This document shows positions 39,411-46,473 of a stretch of DNA of 64,000 nt, one piece after another (within the stretch, counting starts at the first letter, position 1; every line of letters begins with the position of its first letter). The stretch is taken from assembly GCA_963784175.1 (NCBI GenBank), contig CAWAQJ010000014.1, positions 583,062 through 647,061 on the forward strand, given 5' to 3'. Both the position numbers and the translations under genes were made by a program. The notes under the pieces are model-generated. The model had not been told where the DNA came from. It ran no database searches and worked only from the letters and a program-made list of their open reading frames with translations. The DNA comes from JAIBJN01 sp963784175. Lineage in GTDB: Bacteria; Actinomycetota; Thermoleophilia; Gaiellales; Gaiellaceae.

Positions 39411-40919
39411 TTAGTCCACCCGCCTCCCGCGATCGTTGATCGAGAAGTGCTGGGTCTGCGGGTTGAGGTACTCGGTCTTGATCTTGTGCGGCTTCAGCTC
39501 CTGGGCCTTGACGCTCCAGATGTAAAGGCCGCGCCTCGTGTCGCTCTCGATGATCTCACCTCCGTACCAGTACGACGCCCAATCGCCGCCGCGGAAGTTC
39601 GTCCTACCGCCCGGAGTAGTCGGGGTCGGCGGGTCGAGCGGCAGCGGGTCCATCCAGGCAATCTCGTAGGCGTTCGCCGGGTTGGTGAAGTCGACGAGAG
39701 CCGTCCCGGACTGGTACGAGCCGTGGACGAGCAGATAGCGCTTCGTGCTCGGGACGATGTTGTAGTTGTGGACCGTGCAGTTCTCGTACTGTGACTGAGG
39801 TCGCGGCAGGACGTACTTGCCGATGATCTCGCCGGTCTCGGCGTCGTGGAACCAGGCTGTCTTCATCTCCTCGGTCTGCATCTCACCGGGCGGGAACCCC
39901 GTCGTCGCCCCCGTCGCCTGGCAGCGCGGTGCCGTCCCGCCGCCGGGCTCCCAGCCGGAGATGATGATCTTGCCGTCCCACGTGAACGCCGCCGAGTGGA
40001 ACCGATCGACGGTTGGCGCGGTCGTCGTGTACAGGTGCTCAGGGTTCGCCGGGTCGGTGAGGTCGAAGACCGAGATCCCGTGACCCGCGCAAGCGCCCTT
40101 GTTCACATCGCCCAGGATGACCCCGAAGTCGTGGCAGATCTCCACTGGATCGCCCTCGTGGTCGCCAAGGTCGAAGGAGCCCAGAAGCTCCGCCGAGGCC
40201 GGGTCGTCGAGCGGGACCTCGACGATGTCCTCACGGTTGAACGGCGGGCCGGGACAGCGGTTGCCGTACTTCCCCGGGTTTGCCTGCAGGGTGTTCCCGC
40301 TGACGCTGTTGTAGATCAGCACGCGGTCGTTCTCCTCGTCCGGAACCACCGTGTGCGTGTGCGAGCCACAGTCGAGCGCCACGGACGCGATCAGCTTGAT
40401 GTCGTTGAGATTGGCGATGTCGAAGATCTGGATGCCCTCGAAGCCGGTACACGGCGACGGTGCAGGCGCACACGCCGCCCCCGTCGGGCTGCCGTTCTGG
40501 CTCGTCGTCGTGCACCCGTCGGTCAGCTGCGGTGAGTCGACCGAGCGGAACACGAGGTTTCCGTAGACCCCCACATCACCCTGCGGGCTCACGCACTGGA
40601 AGTACGCCAGCTCCGTGGGCTTCTTCAGGTTCGAGATGTCGACGATGCGGAACCCGTCGTAGCGGCCCTGGATGACTCTCTTTCCCCAGAAGGCCAGATC
40701 GGTGTTCCTGGTGTCCCACGGGACCGTCCCCGGGCCTGCCGGCGGCGGACCGGTCACGGCGCCTGGGCGGAGGCTGGCTCCGTCCAGCCGCATGTTGTCG
40801 CTGTGCGGCCGGTCGGGTGTGTCCTCCGGCGGCGGCGAGGCCGCTCCGATCGGGACAACAGCGAGGATGGTCAGGACCAGCGCGAAGACCGGCAGCGCGA
40901 ATCGCTTTCCGGGTCGCAT
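39411..40919 (-). CDS. Secreted LVIVD-repeat (beta-propeller) protein, paralogue 1
   Basis: 502 residues from ATG 40919, which has AGGGGG upstream; a GTG at 40952 is possible. Signal peptide (about 8-28), then 'WGKRVIQGRYDGFRIVDISNLKKP', where 'GFRIVDISN' is an LVIVD-type propeller blade motif; such blades recur ('GIQIFDIAN', 'GISVFDLTDP', 'GTALVDFTNP'). Conserved His/Cys pairs ('DCGSHTHTVVP', 'CHDFG', 'ENCTVHNYNIVP') recur in the paralogue at 42590 and could bind metal. Surface-exposed propeller of unknown substrate. The two paralogues share order and spacing of blades but are separated by small unrelated genes. Confidence 0.85.
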   Translation of the reverse strand: MRPGKRFALPVFALVLTILAVVPIGAASPPPEDTPDRPHSDNMRLDGASLRPGAVTGPPPAGPGTVPWDTRNTDLAFWGKRVIQGRYDGFRIVDISNLKKPTELAYFQCVSPQGDVGVYGNLVFRSVDSPQLTDGCTTTSQNGSPTGAACAPAPSPCTGFEGIQIFDIANLNDIKLIASVALDCGSHTHTVVPDEENDRVLIYNSVSGNTLQANPGKYGNRCPGPPFNREDIVEVPLDDPASAELLGSFDLGDHEGDPVEICHDFGVILGDVNKGACAGHGISVFDLTDPANPEHLYTTTAPTVDRFHSAAFTWDGKIIISGWEPGGGTAPRCQATGATTGFPPGEMQTEEMKTAWFHDAETGEIIGKYVLPRPQSQYENCTVHNYNIVPSTKRYLLVHGSYQSGTALVDFTNPANAYEIAWMDPLPLDPPTPTTPGGRTNFRGGDWASYWYGGEIIESDTRRGLYIWSVKAQELKPHKIKTEYLNPQTQHFSINDRGRRVD

Positions 40920-41089
40920 GGGCGTTACCCCCTTCCCTGTTAGGGGAGCCACCGCCGAGCCGCGCTGTCAGACCTCCCGGCCCCACCGGCCGGGACGTGC
41001 AAGGTCCCCCCACGACTCGTCTCGGAACCCCCCGTGACGGCGAGCCGCCAGCCTACGACAGGTCGCCGATTCGCGCCAGCCGTTCGTGC

Positions 41090-41500
41090 TCAGCGGTCAG
41101 CCGACCATGCCCGCCAGTCGCCGACGTCGATCGCCAGCACCGGCGGCGCCGGCGGGGCTTCGTGGTACTGCGGGTACTTGGCCGTGAGCGCCGCCAGCGC
41201 CGCGGCCGCTTCGTCGCCGTCGTCGAGCACCCGCGCGCGACCCCGGATCCTCACCCACCAGAGCCGCGTCCAGTCACCGTCGTCGTAGCGGTCGACGAGC
41301 ACGGTCACGTCCGGCCGCTCGCGGGCGTTCTCGATGCGCCGGAGCGTGCGGGAGCGCTTCGGCTTCGCGTCCACCGCCGAGTACAGCGTCTCGCCGACGA
41401 GCGCGAAGACGATCGGGACAAGGTGCGGCCGGCCGTCGGCGTCGAGCGTCGCCAGACGGGCGACCCGCGACCGGGCCACCTCATCGGCCAGCTCCCTCAT
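41090..41500 (-). CDS. PPOX-class F420-dependent oxidoreductase (TIGR03668-like)
   Basis: 136 residues. 'VARLATLDADGRPHLVPIVFAL' and 'AVDAKPKRSRTLRRIENARE' are typical of the split-barrel pyridoxamine-oxidase-like family that uses coenzyme F420 in actinobacteria, and 'WTRLWWVRIRGRARVLDDG' completes the cofactor-binding barrel. It reduces an unknown substrate with F420H2 or binds F420. The start ATG 41500 precedes 'MRELADEVARSRVARLA'. The tiny gene at 41510 ends 10 bp upstream on the same strand, so the two are probably cotranscribed. Confidence 0.85.
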   Translation of the reverse strand: MRELADEVARSRVARLATLDADGRPHLVPIVFALVGETLYSAVDAKPKRSRTLRRIENARERPDVTVLVDRYDDGDWTRLWWVRIRGRARVLDDGDEAAAALAALTAKYPQYHEAPPAPPVLAIDVGDWRAWSADR

Positions 41501-41509
41501 CCCGCGAGC

Positions 41510-41623
41510 CTAGCGCCGATCCGGGAACCAGCCGCGGTCGTCGAGGAGGCGTGAGTCGACGCCGTACACGTACGAGAGCGGGCCGATCAGAACCAGGAAC
41601 GCGAGGACGATGAACGCCGCCAT
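41510..41623 (-). CDS. 37-residue single-helix membrane protein
   Basis: A 37-residue frame: one N-terminal helix 'MAAFIVLAFLVLIGPLSYVY', then 'GVDSRLLDDRGWFPDRR'. It has an excellent ribosome-binding site (AAGGAGAGG) 7 bp before ATG 41623. Similar tiny proteins with a hydrophobic start and a D-S-R...W-basic end are common in actinobacteria, but none has a known role to my knowledge. It lies 9 bp upstream of the PPOX gene. Confidence 0.65.
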   Translation of the reverse strand: MAAFIVLAFLVLIGPLSYVYGVDSRLLDDRGWFPDRR

Positions 41624-41704
41624 GACACCTCTCCTTCGAGTTCGTTGCTCTAGTTACATAAACGTCCCGGCGGGGCTCTCGATTCCCCCAGGTAGGCTCA
41701 CGAC

Positions 41705-41974
41705 ATGTGCCGAAGCATCCACACGCTCCACAACTTCGAGCCACCGGCGAACGAGGAAGAGGTGCGCGCGGCCGCCCTCCAGTACGTCCGCAAGGTGAGC
41801 GGCTACACCAAGCCGTCGCAGGCGAACGAGGCGGCTTTCGAGCGCGCCGTCGACGCCGTCGAGGCCGCGACAAGCCGCCTCATGGACGAGCTGGTCACGA
41901 ACGCCCCGCCGAAGGACCGCGAGGCTGAGGCGGCCAAGAAGCGCGAGCGCTGGCTCGAGCGCCAGGCCGTCTAG
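41705..41974 (+). CDS. DUF2277 family protein
   Basis: 89 residues. 'MCRSIHTLHNFEPPANEEEV' followed by 'ALQYVRKVSGYTKPSQAN' is the DUF2277 signature (the family begins MCRxI). Highly conserved across actinobacteria with no established function. ATG at 41705, divergent from the 37-residue gene with 81 bp between. The VOC gene starts 4 bp after its stop, so the pair is an operon. Confidence 0.93.
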   Translation: MCRSIHTLHNFEPPANEEEVRAAALQYVRKVSGYTKPSQANEAAFERAVDAVEAATSRLMDELVTNAPPKDREAEAAKKRERWLERQAV

Positions 41975-41978
41975 CGCA

Positions 41979-42308
41979 GTGGCGGAGCTCTCGCTCGTCG
42001 AGTTTCCGGCGGACGACCCGGAGCGCGCCCGCCTGTTCTGGGAAGGGCTGCTCGGCCGCCCGCTGGCCGAGCGCGAGGCGGAAGAGGGGCAGGGCCGCCA
42101 GACGCGCGGGGATGCGGTGGCGGTCGGCGTTCACGAGCGCGGCCGGGGACCGGGCGACCGCGTCTCGCTCCCGTACTTCGCGGTCGCGGACGTGAGCGAG
42201 GCGCTCGAGCGCGTCCAGGAGCTCGGAGGCGAGGTGATCCACCCCGGCGAGCGGTGGGCGATCTGCCGCGACTCCGAAGGCAGCCCCTTCGGGCTGGCTC
42301 GTCTCTAG
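41979..42308 (+). CDS. VOC-superfamily (glyoxalase-like) protein
   Basis: 109 residues. 'LSLVEFPADDPERARLFWEGLLG' and 'LPYFAVADVSEALERVQELGGEVI' form the two paired beta-alpha-beta-beta-beta modules of the vicinal oxygen chelate fold, ending 'CRDSEGSPFGLARL'. Metal ligands of true glyoxalases are not clearly present (the usual first His is a Glu/Ser region), so binding rather than catalysis is possible. GTG start at 41979. Cotranscribed with DUF2277. Two hairpins lie downstream. Confidence 0.85.
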   Translation: MAELSLVEFPADDPERARLFWEGLLGRPLAEREAEEGQGRQTRGDAVAVGVHERGRGPGDRVSLPYFAVADVSEALERVQELGGEVIHPGERWAICRDSEGSPFGLARL

Positions 42309-42352
42309 CTCCGGACGTCCGATCAGCCCGCGACACCGGCACGAGACGGGGT

Positions 42353-42398
42353 AGGAGAAGCCCGTTCCGAGCGGGCAGGCTCTCCCTGGGCTTCTCCT
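42353..42398. terminator. Inverted repeat, probable terminator of the DUF2277-VOC operon
   Basis: 11-bp perfect arms AGGAGAAGCCC (42353-42363) and GGGCTTCTCCT (42388-42398) enclose a 24-nt loop that contains its own short stem. Located 45 bp after the VOC stop in the convergent gap. Confidence 0.6.
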
Positions 42399-42430
42399 TG
42401 TACGACCCCGTCGCGGGAAGAGCGCCGGAA

Positions 42431-42460
42431 CGGGCGGCCCTCTTGGGAGCAGGCCGCCCG
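42431..42460. terminator. Inverted repeat, probable terminator of the second LVIVD gene
   Basis: 9-bp perfect arms CGGGCGGCC (42431-42439) and GGCCGCCCG (42452-42460) with a 12-nt loop, about 130 bp past the stop at 42590 on the minus strand. Otherwise the 281-bp gap 42309-42589 holds nothing recognisable. Confidence 0.55.
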
Positions 42461-42589
42461 CCCGGGGCTTCCCCCCAGCACCCGCCGCCGGCCGTGCGGC
42501 GCGACCGGCGTCGAGTTCTCGTGTGGACCGTTGGGGGCGACACCTGGGGGTGGCCGCCCCCGGTCCGTGTGTCTCCGCTCGAGGCGGGT

Positions 42590-43957
42590 CTAGCGGTCGA
42601 TGAGGTACTCCTGCGTCTGCGGGTTGGAGTACGGCGTGCGCAGGTACGTGGCGACGCGGTCGTCGTCCAGCCGCCAGATGATCAGGCCACGCTGGATGTC
42701 GGACTGGTAGATCCGGCCGTTGTACCAATAGGTCGACCAGTCGCCGTAGTCGGCCTCCGGGACGACCGGCGGCGGATCGACGTACGCGATCTCCTTGGCG
42801 TTCGTCGGATCGGAGAAGTCGACCACGGAGATGCCCGCCTGGTAGTTGCCGGCCACGAGCACGTAGCGCGGCTTCCCGTTCTTCTTCTTCAACGGGATCA
42901 TGTTGTAGTTGTGGATCGTGCAGTTCTCCGCGACCGTCTGGTTGCGCGGGAGCACGAACTTGCCGAGCTGCTCTCCGGTCTCGCCGTCGTAGAAGAAGTA
43001 CGACTTCATGTCGTCCGTCTGCACGAGGCCGCCCGGAAGGACGGTGCCCGTCGCGGTGCAGCGCGGCTGCGTGCCGCCGCCGGGCTCGTGGCCGAAGACT
43101 AGGACCTTGCCGTCCGTCGACCAGATGGCCGAGTGGCCGACCGTGACGTCGGGCACCTCGACGTGGTGCATGGCCAGCGGATCGGTCAGCGACCCACCGT
43201 CCATCGGGTCGAGCGAGAAGATCTCGAAGCCCGTCCCACCGGCGCAGCCGAGCTTCTTCGCCTCGGCGTTGTAGATGATGCCGATGTCGTGGCACGGATG
43301 GTCCGCGGTCGGCTCCTGCCGGACGACGGCCGCGGCGGCCGGGTTGGCCAGCGGGATCCCGATGATGTCGATGTTCTCGCAGGCCCCGCTCGACGAGCCG
43401 TTGTAGACGAGCAGACGGCCGTTGGCGAGGTCGGGAAGCATCGTCGCGGTGTGCGACCCGCACGCCAGGTCGATCGACGTCAGAAGCTGCGGGTTCTGCT
43501 TGTTCGCGATCGAGAAGATGTGCAGGCCCTCGAAGCCGCCGGGGACCGTCTGCCCGTCGCACGTGACCGGCGTGGCCGGAGCGTTCGAGTTCCACGAGCG
43601 CACCAGGATGTCGCCGTAGACGAGCACGTCCCCCTGGTTTCCGGCCGTCGAGTCCGGAGCGCACTCCTCGTAGTTGATGATCTCCTTCGGGCGCGAGGGA
43701 TACGTGACGTCGATGAGGCGGAAGCCCTCGTACGTGCCCTGAACGACCATGTCGCCCCAGAAGGCGAGGTCGGAGTTGATGCGGCCCGACGCGGGGCCTG
43801 GGAACGCGACCAGCCTGGGCGAGAAGCCCAGAGCGGTCATGTTGTCGGTCTTCGCCCACCCGGCGACGACGTCGACGCGCGGGTTGGCCGCGAGCGGCGT
43901 GGCAACTATCGCAACCCCCACCACGGCCAGCGCAAGCAACAACCGTGCTTTCACCAC
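42590..43957 (-). CDS. Secreted LVIVD-repeat (beta-propeller) protein, paralogue 2
   Basis: 455 residues. Signal peptide (about 4-24, 'LLLALAVVGVAIVATPLA'), then blades with 'GFRLIDVTYPSRP', 'GLHIFSIANKQNP', 'GISVVDFSDPTNA'. It shares with paralogue 1 the blocks 'DLAFWGDMVVQGTYEGFRL', 'SHTATMLP', 'CHDIGIIYN', 'GHEPGGGTQPRC' and 'ENCTIHNYNMIP', so they arose by duplication. Conserved Cys/His may bind metal or form disulfides. Exported, function unknown. A ~160-bp leader separates its start from a small palindrome near 44126 and the divergent XRE-cupin gene, which may regulate it. Confidence 0.87.
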   Translation of the reverse strand: MVKARLLLALAVVGVAIVATPLAANPRVDVVAGWAKTDNMTALGFSPRLVAFPGPASGRINSDLAFWGDMVVQGTYEGFRLIDVTYPSRPKEIINYEECAPDSTAGNQGDVLVYGDILVRSWNSNAPATPVTCDGQTVPGGFEGLHIFSIANKQNPQLLTSIDLACGSHTATMLPDLANGRLLVYNGSSSGACENIDIIGIPLANPAAAAVVRQEPTADHPCHDIGIIYNAEAKKLGCAGGTGFEIFSLDPMDGGSLTDPLAMHHVEVPDVTVGHSAIWSTDGKVLVFGHEPGGGTQPRCTATGTVLPGGLVQTDDMKSYFFYDGETGEQLGKFVLPRNQTVAENCTIHNYNMIPLKKKNGKPRYVLVAGNYQAGISVVDFSDPTNAKEIAYVDPPPVVPEADYGDWSTYWYNGRIYQSDIQRGLIIWRLDDDRVATYLRTPYSNPQTQEYLIDR

Positions 43958-44125
43958 CTACCTCCTGATCTCAAGGAGGAGCAGCCTGGGCGAATGACGC
44001 CCGCTCCCCCAGTGCCTGACAGATCGAGGTCCCTCCTTTGCGGCTCTTCCGAAAGCCTCCCCCTTCCGTCCCGACGACCGGGCGCGGTCTCCCCAGCGCC
44101 CCGCCCGGCAGGGTTACGTGGCACT

Positions 44126-44136
44126 TAACTAGGTTA
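44126..44136. promoter_or_regulatory. Small palindrome in the LVIVD/XRE-cupin divergent region
   Basis: TAAC-TAG-GTTA (11 bp) within an AT-rich island of the 236-bp gap 43958-44193. It is a plausible XRE-family operator controlling one or both divergent genes. It also partly resembles an iron-regulator (DtxR) half-site, but not across 19 bp. Confidence 0.35.
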
Positions 44137-44193
44137 GTGAGGCTAAACAGGACCTCCGCCGGTGTCAACCGCGGGCGATAGGCTCGCGCCTCG

Positions 44194-44778
44194 TTGCCGT
44201 CGGACGCACCCGGAGACAAAAAGCTGGGCGAGCGCCTGCGCGCGCTTCGGCAGGAGCGCGGGCTCTCGATCGCGCAGGTCGCCCAGCAGACGGGGCTCAC
44301 GAAGGGCTTCCTCAGCCAGCTCGAGCGCGACCTCACCTCGGTCTCGCTCTCTGCGCTCGCACGGATCTGCTCAGCGCTCGGCGTGCGCTTCGGGGACGTG
44401 CTCGACGAGCCGCCGATGGGCGCCGTGATCCGGCGGGAGGCGGCGATCCGCTGGACCGAGGTTGGAAACCACGAGGACGTCGTCCTCAGCCCTCCGGAGG
44501 AACAGCGGCTCAACCTGATCGAGTCCCGGATTCCGCCCGGCGTGAGCGCCGGCGACGACTTCTACACGTTCCCGGCCGACGTCGAGCTCATCTACGTCCT
44601 CGCCGGCTCGCTCGAGCTGAGGATCGGCGACGAGCTCCTCACCCTGACGTCGGGCGAGACGTTCACGTACTCGCCGCGCGACCCGCACGCCTGGAGGAAC
44701 CCCTCCGAGACCGAAGAGACCGTCGTCCTCTGGTTCGCCGTACCGAACCCGTATTCCACACCGCGCGACGCTGAGTAG
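44194..44778 (+). CDS. XRE-cupin transcriptional regulator
   Basis: 194 residues. N-terminal Cro/CI-type HTH ('LGERLRALRQERGLSIAQVA', then 'GLTKGFLSQLERDLTSVSLS') plus a C-terminal cupin_2 domain ('GDDFYTFPADVELIYVLAGS' and 'SGETFTYSPRDPHAWRN'). The architecture is that of PuuR-type and other small-ligand-sensing regulators; the cupin binds the effector. The TTG at 44194 is the best start, giving 12 residues before the HTH; no clear ribosome-binding site, possibly leaderless. Divergent from LVIVD paralogue 2. A puu-like link with the amine island is possible but rests only on family resemblance. Confidence 0.88.
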   Translation: MPSDAPGDKKLGERLRALRQERGLSIAQVAQQTGLTKGFLSQLERDLTSVSLSALARICSALGVRFGDVLDEPPMGAVIRREAAIRWTEVGNHEDVVLSPPEEQRLNLIESRIPPGVSAGDDFYTFPADVELIYVLAGSLELRIGDELLTLTSGETFTYSPRDPHAWRNPSETEETVVLWFAVPNPYSTPRDAE

Positions 44779-44788
44779 GCTGCCCGGG

Positions 44789-45247
44789 GTGGCCGAGCCG
44801 AAGAACAAGCAAGAGCTCGACCAGGAGTGGGGAGAGCTAGTCGAGGAGCACAGGCTCGCGATGCCGGGCGTCCAGGTGCTGTTCGCCTTCCTCCTCATCC
44901 TCCCGTTCCAGAACCGCTTCGAGCGGTTGACCGAGAACCAGCAGTACGTCTACTACTCGGCGCTCCTGTGCGCCACGCTCGCGATCGTTCTCCTGATCGC
45001 GCCGACGGCCGCTCACCGCATCCGCTGGCGCAAGCAGGACAAGGAGGCACTGCTGCGGATGGCGACGAAGTCGGCCATCGCAGCCACGGTCTTCATCGCG
45101 GCTGCGATGACGGCGTCCGTCTACCTCATCACCGACTACCTCTTCGGCGAGCCGGCGACGGCGATCGTCACGAGCCTGGTCGCCGCCGCGTTCATCCTCT
45201 GCTGGTACGCGATCCCGCTCTGGCGGCGCCTGCAAGACGAGCGTTAG
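44789..45247 (+). CDS. DUF6328 membrane protein
   Basis: 152 residues with four predicted membrane helices (about 26-44, 58-75, 90-112, 122-140). 'EWGELVEEHRLAMPGVQVLFAF', whose core is 'ELRvxxPGVQvLFAFLL' in the family, marks DUF6328. Function unknown; widespread in actinobacteria. GTG start at 44789, 10 bp after the regulator gene, so possibly cotranscribed. The 3' end overlaps the convergent uracil-DNA glycosylase gene by 4 bp. Confidence 0.82.
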   Translation: MAEPKNKQELDQEWGELVEEHRLAMPGVQVLFAFLLILPFQNRFERLTENQQYVYYSALLCATLAIVLLIAPTAAHRIRWRKQDKEALLRMATKSAIAATVFIAAAMTASVYLITDYLFGEPATAIVTSLVAAAFILCWYAIPLWRRLQDER

Positions 45248-45846
45248 AGACGCGCGAGCTCCTCGCGCACGACGGCGAGTGCGTCCGCGAGGCGAGCGCG
45301 ATTGGTGGGATCGTTGAGCCAGCCGCTCGCGCCCGACGGGTGGGGAAGCGGAACGGCGGTGGCGTCGCCGAGCGAATAGCGCCGGCCGATCGTCTCGGTC
45401 AGCCGCGGCAGCCCGAGGAGGCGTCTGACCGCCAGCCCGCCGACGACGAGAACGAGGCCGGGCCGCAGCAGGCGCAGCTCCCAGTCGAGCCAGAAGGAGC
45501 AGAGGTCGAGCTCGGTCGGCGTCGGCGCGCGGTCGCCCCGTCCGGACGGGTGCCTGCCCGGATAGCACCGCGTCGCCGAGGCGCAGTAGAACGTGCCGTA
45601 GAAGGCCTCCTCGTCGAGCTCGAGCCAGGATCTGAGCGTGCGACCCGCGCGGCCACGCCAGGGTCGCCGCTCGAGACCCTCGACGACGCCAGGCGCCTGC
45701 CCGACGATCATCGCGCGTTGGCCGGGGCGCCCCTCGAATGCGGGCAGCGACTCGAGCGGGAAGCCCGCCTCCGCACATGCACGGCAGACGCGGTTGTCCC
45801 GCTGGAGCGAGACGAGCGAGCGGTACGCCTGCCGGCGGCGGGTCAC
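45244..45846 (-). CDS. Uracil-DNA glycosylase family protein (Fe-S type)
   Basis: 200 residues from a GTG at 45846. 'NRVCRACAEAGFPLESLP' holds the first Cys pair of the 4Fe-4S cluster, 'RAMIVGQAPGVVEG' is the catalytic-loop motif, 'YCASATRCYPGR' follows, and 'PLPHPSGASGWLND' is the DNA-binding loop. It excises uracil or other deaminated bases to start base-excision repair. Larger frames extending to 46218 belong to the separate upstream gene. Convergent with DUF6328 by 4 bp. Confidence 0.88.
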   Translation of the reverse strand: MTRRRQAYRSLVSLQRDNRVCRACAEAGFPLESLPAFEGRPGQRAMIVGQAPGVVEGLERRPWRGRAGRTLRSWLELDEEAFYGTFYCASATRCYPGRHPSGRGDRAPTPTELDLCSFWLDWELRLLRPGLVLVVGGLAVRRLLGLPRLTETIGRRYSLGDATAVPLPHPSGASGWLNDPTNRARLADALAVVREELARL

Positions 45847-45872
45847 CGCCGGCAGGGTAGCCCTCCCTGGCG

Positions 45873-46218
45873 TTACGACTTCTTGCCGGCGATCGCCCGC
45901 TGGAGCTGGGCCTTCGTCATCTTCGACCGGCCCTCCACACCGAGGTTCTTGGCCTCGTTGTAGAGCTGCTCCTTGGTGCGCCCCTTGGCTCGGTTCGTGC
46001 CGGAGCGGAGACCGCCGCGGCGGCTCGGAGGACATGTCACGGGTGGACGTGCGCGAGCGAGTTCGCGACTCGCCCGAGCGCGCCCTCTCCTTGTTCACCG
46101 TGCGCGCCGCGATCTCCTCGGCGCGGTCGGTCGAGGCACCCTGCTCCTTCGCGCTCTTCTTGATGTGCTCGTACTGCCTGGCGCGCTTCGTTCCCTTCTT
46201 GACCCCACGAGGCGGCAT
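45873..46218 (-). pseudogene. Rho-N-domain/plasmid-stabilisation-like basic protein, frameshifted
   Basis: The first frame starts at 46218 ('MPPRGVKKGTKRARQYEHIK', then 'IAARTVNKERARSGESRT') and is lost near 46014-46024. Another frame continues 'RTKEQLYNEAKNLGVEGRSK' and 'MTKAQLQRAIAGKKS', ending at TAA 45873-45875. Removing one base in the CCGCCGCGGCGG run restores a 114-residue basic protein: a conserved N-terminal half and a C-terminal Rho-N/SAP-like DNA-binding helix pair. The family is common in actinobacteria and described as DNA-binding. ATG 46218 has AGGAGGAAAC upstream. It may be a sequencing insertion. Confidence 0.78.
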
Positions 46219-46300
46219 GTTTCCTCCTGTTTCGCTTGCCTGACGCTTGTACCGCGCACGGCGTTTGCAAAACAGGTGAGGCTAGGATGGAACTGCCGCG

Positions 46301-46389
46301 GAGAGGTGTCCGAGCTGGCCTAAGGAGCGCGACTGGAAATCGCGTACCCGGTGAAAGCTGGGTCGCGGGTTCGAATCCCGCCCTCTCCG
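46301..46389 (+). tRNA. tRNA-Ser(GGA)
   Basis: A class II tRNA of 89 nt. Acceptor GGAGAGG pairs with CCTCTCC plus discriminator G. The T arm is GCGGG-TTCGAAT-CCCGC. The anticodon stem CGCGA/TCGCG encloses loop CTGGAAA, giving anticodon GGA (46335-46337), reading UCC/UCU. It has a long variable arm and no encoded CCA. TAGGAT at 46284-46289 could be its -10. Confidence 0.95.
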
Positions 46390-46408
46390 CCTAGATAGCG
46401 CCCTGCTA

Positions 46409-46437
46409 CCCCGGCTGCCGTGTGAAGGAGGCCGGGG
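46409..46437 (+). terminator. Hairpin after tRNA-Ser(GGA)
   Basis: CCCCGGC (46409-46415) pairs with GCCGGGG (46431-46437) across a 15-nt loop, 20 bp past the tRNA. A plausible but weak terminator. Confidence 0.45.
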
Positions 46438-46473
46438 CCTGGCACGGCCTCGCGGTCGGTAGGGTTCGCCGCT

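Noticed and set aside
44118..44150. DtxR/IdeR iron box upstream of the LVIVD/XRE genes
   Set aside because: Only one half resembles the consensus; the 19-bp palindrome is not complete.
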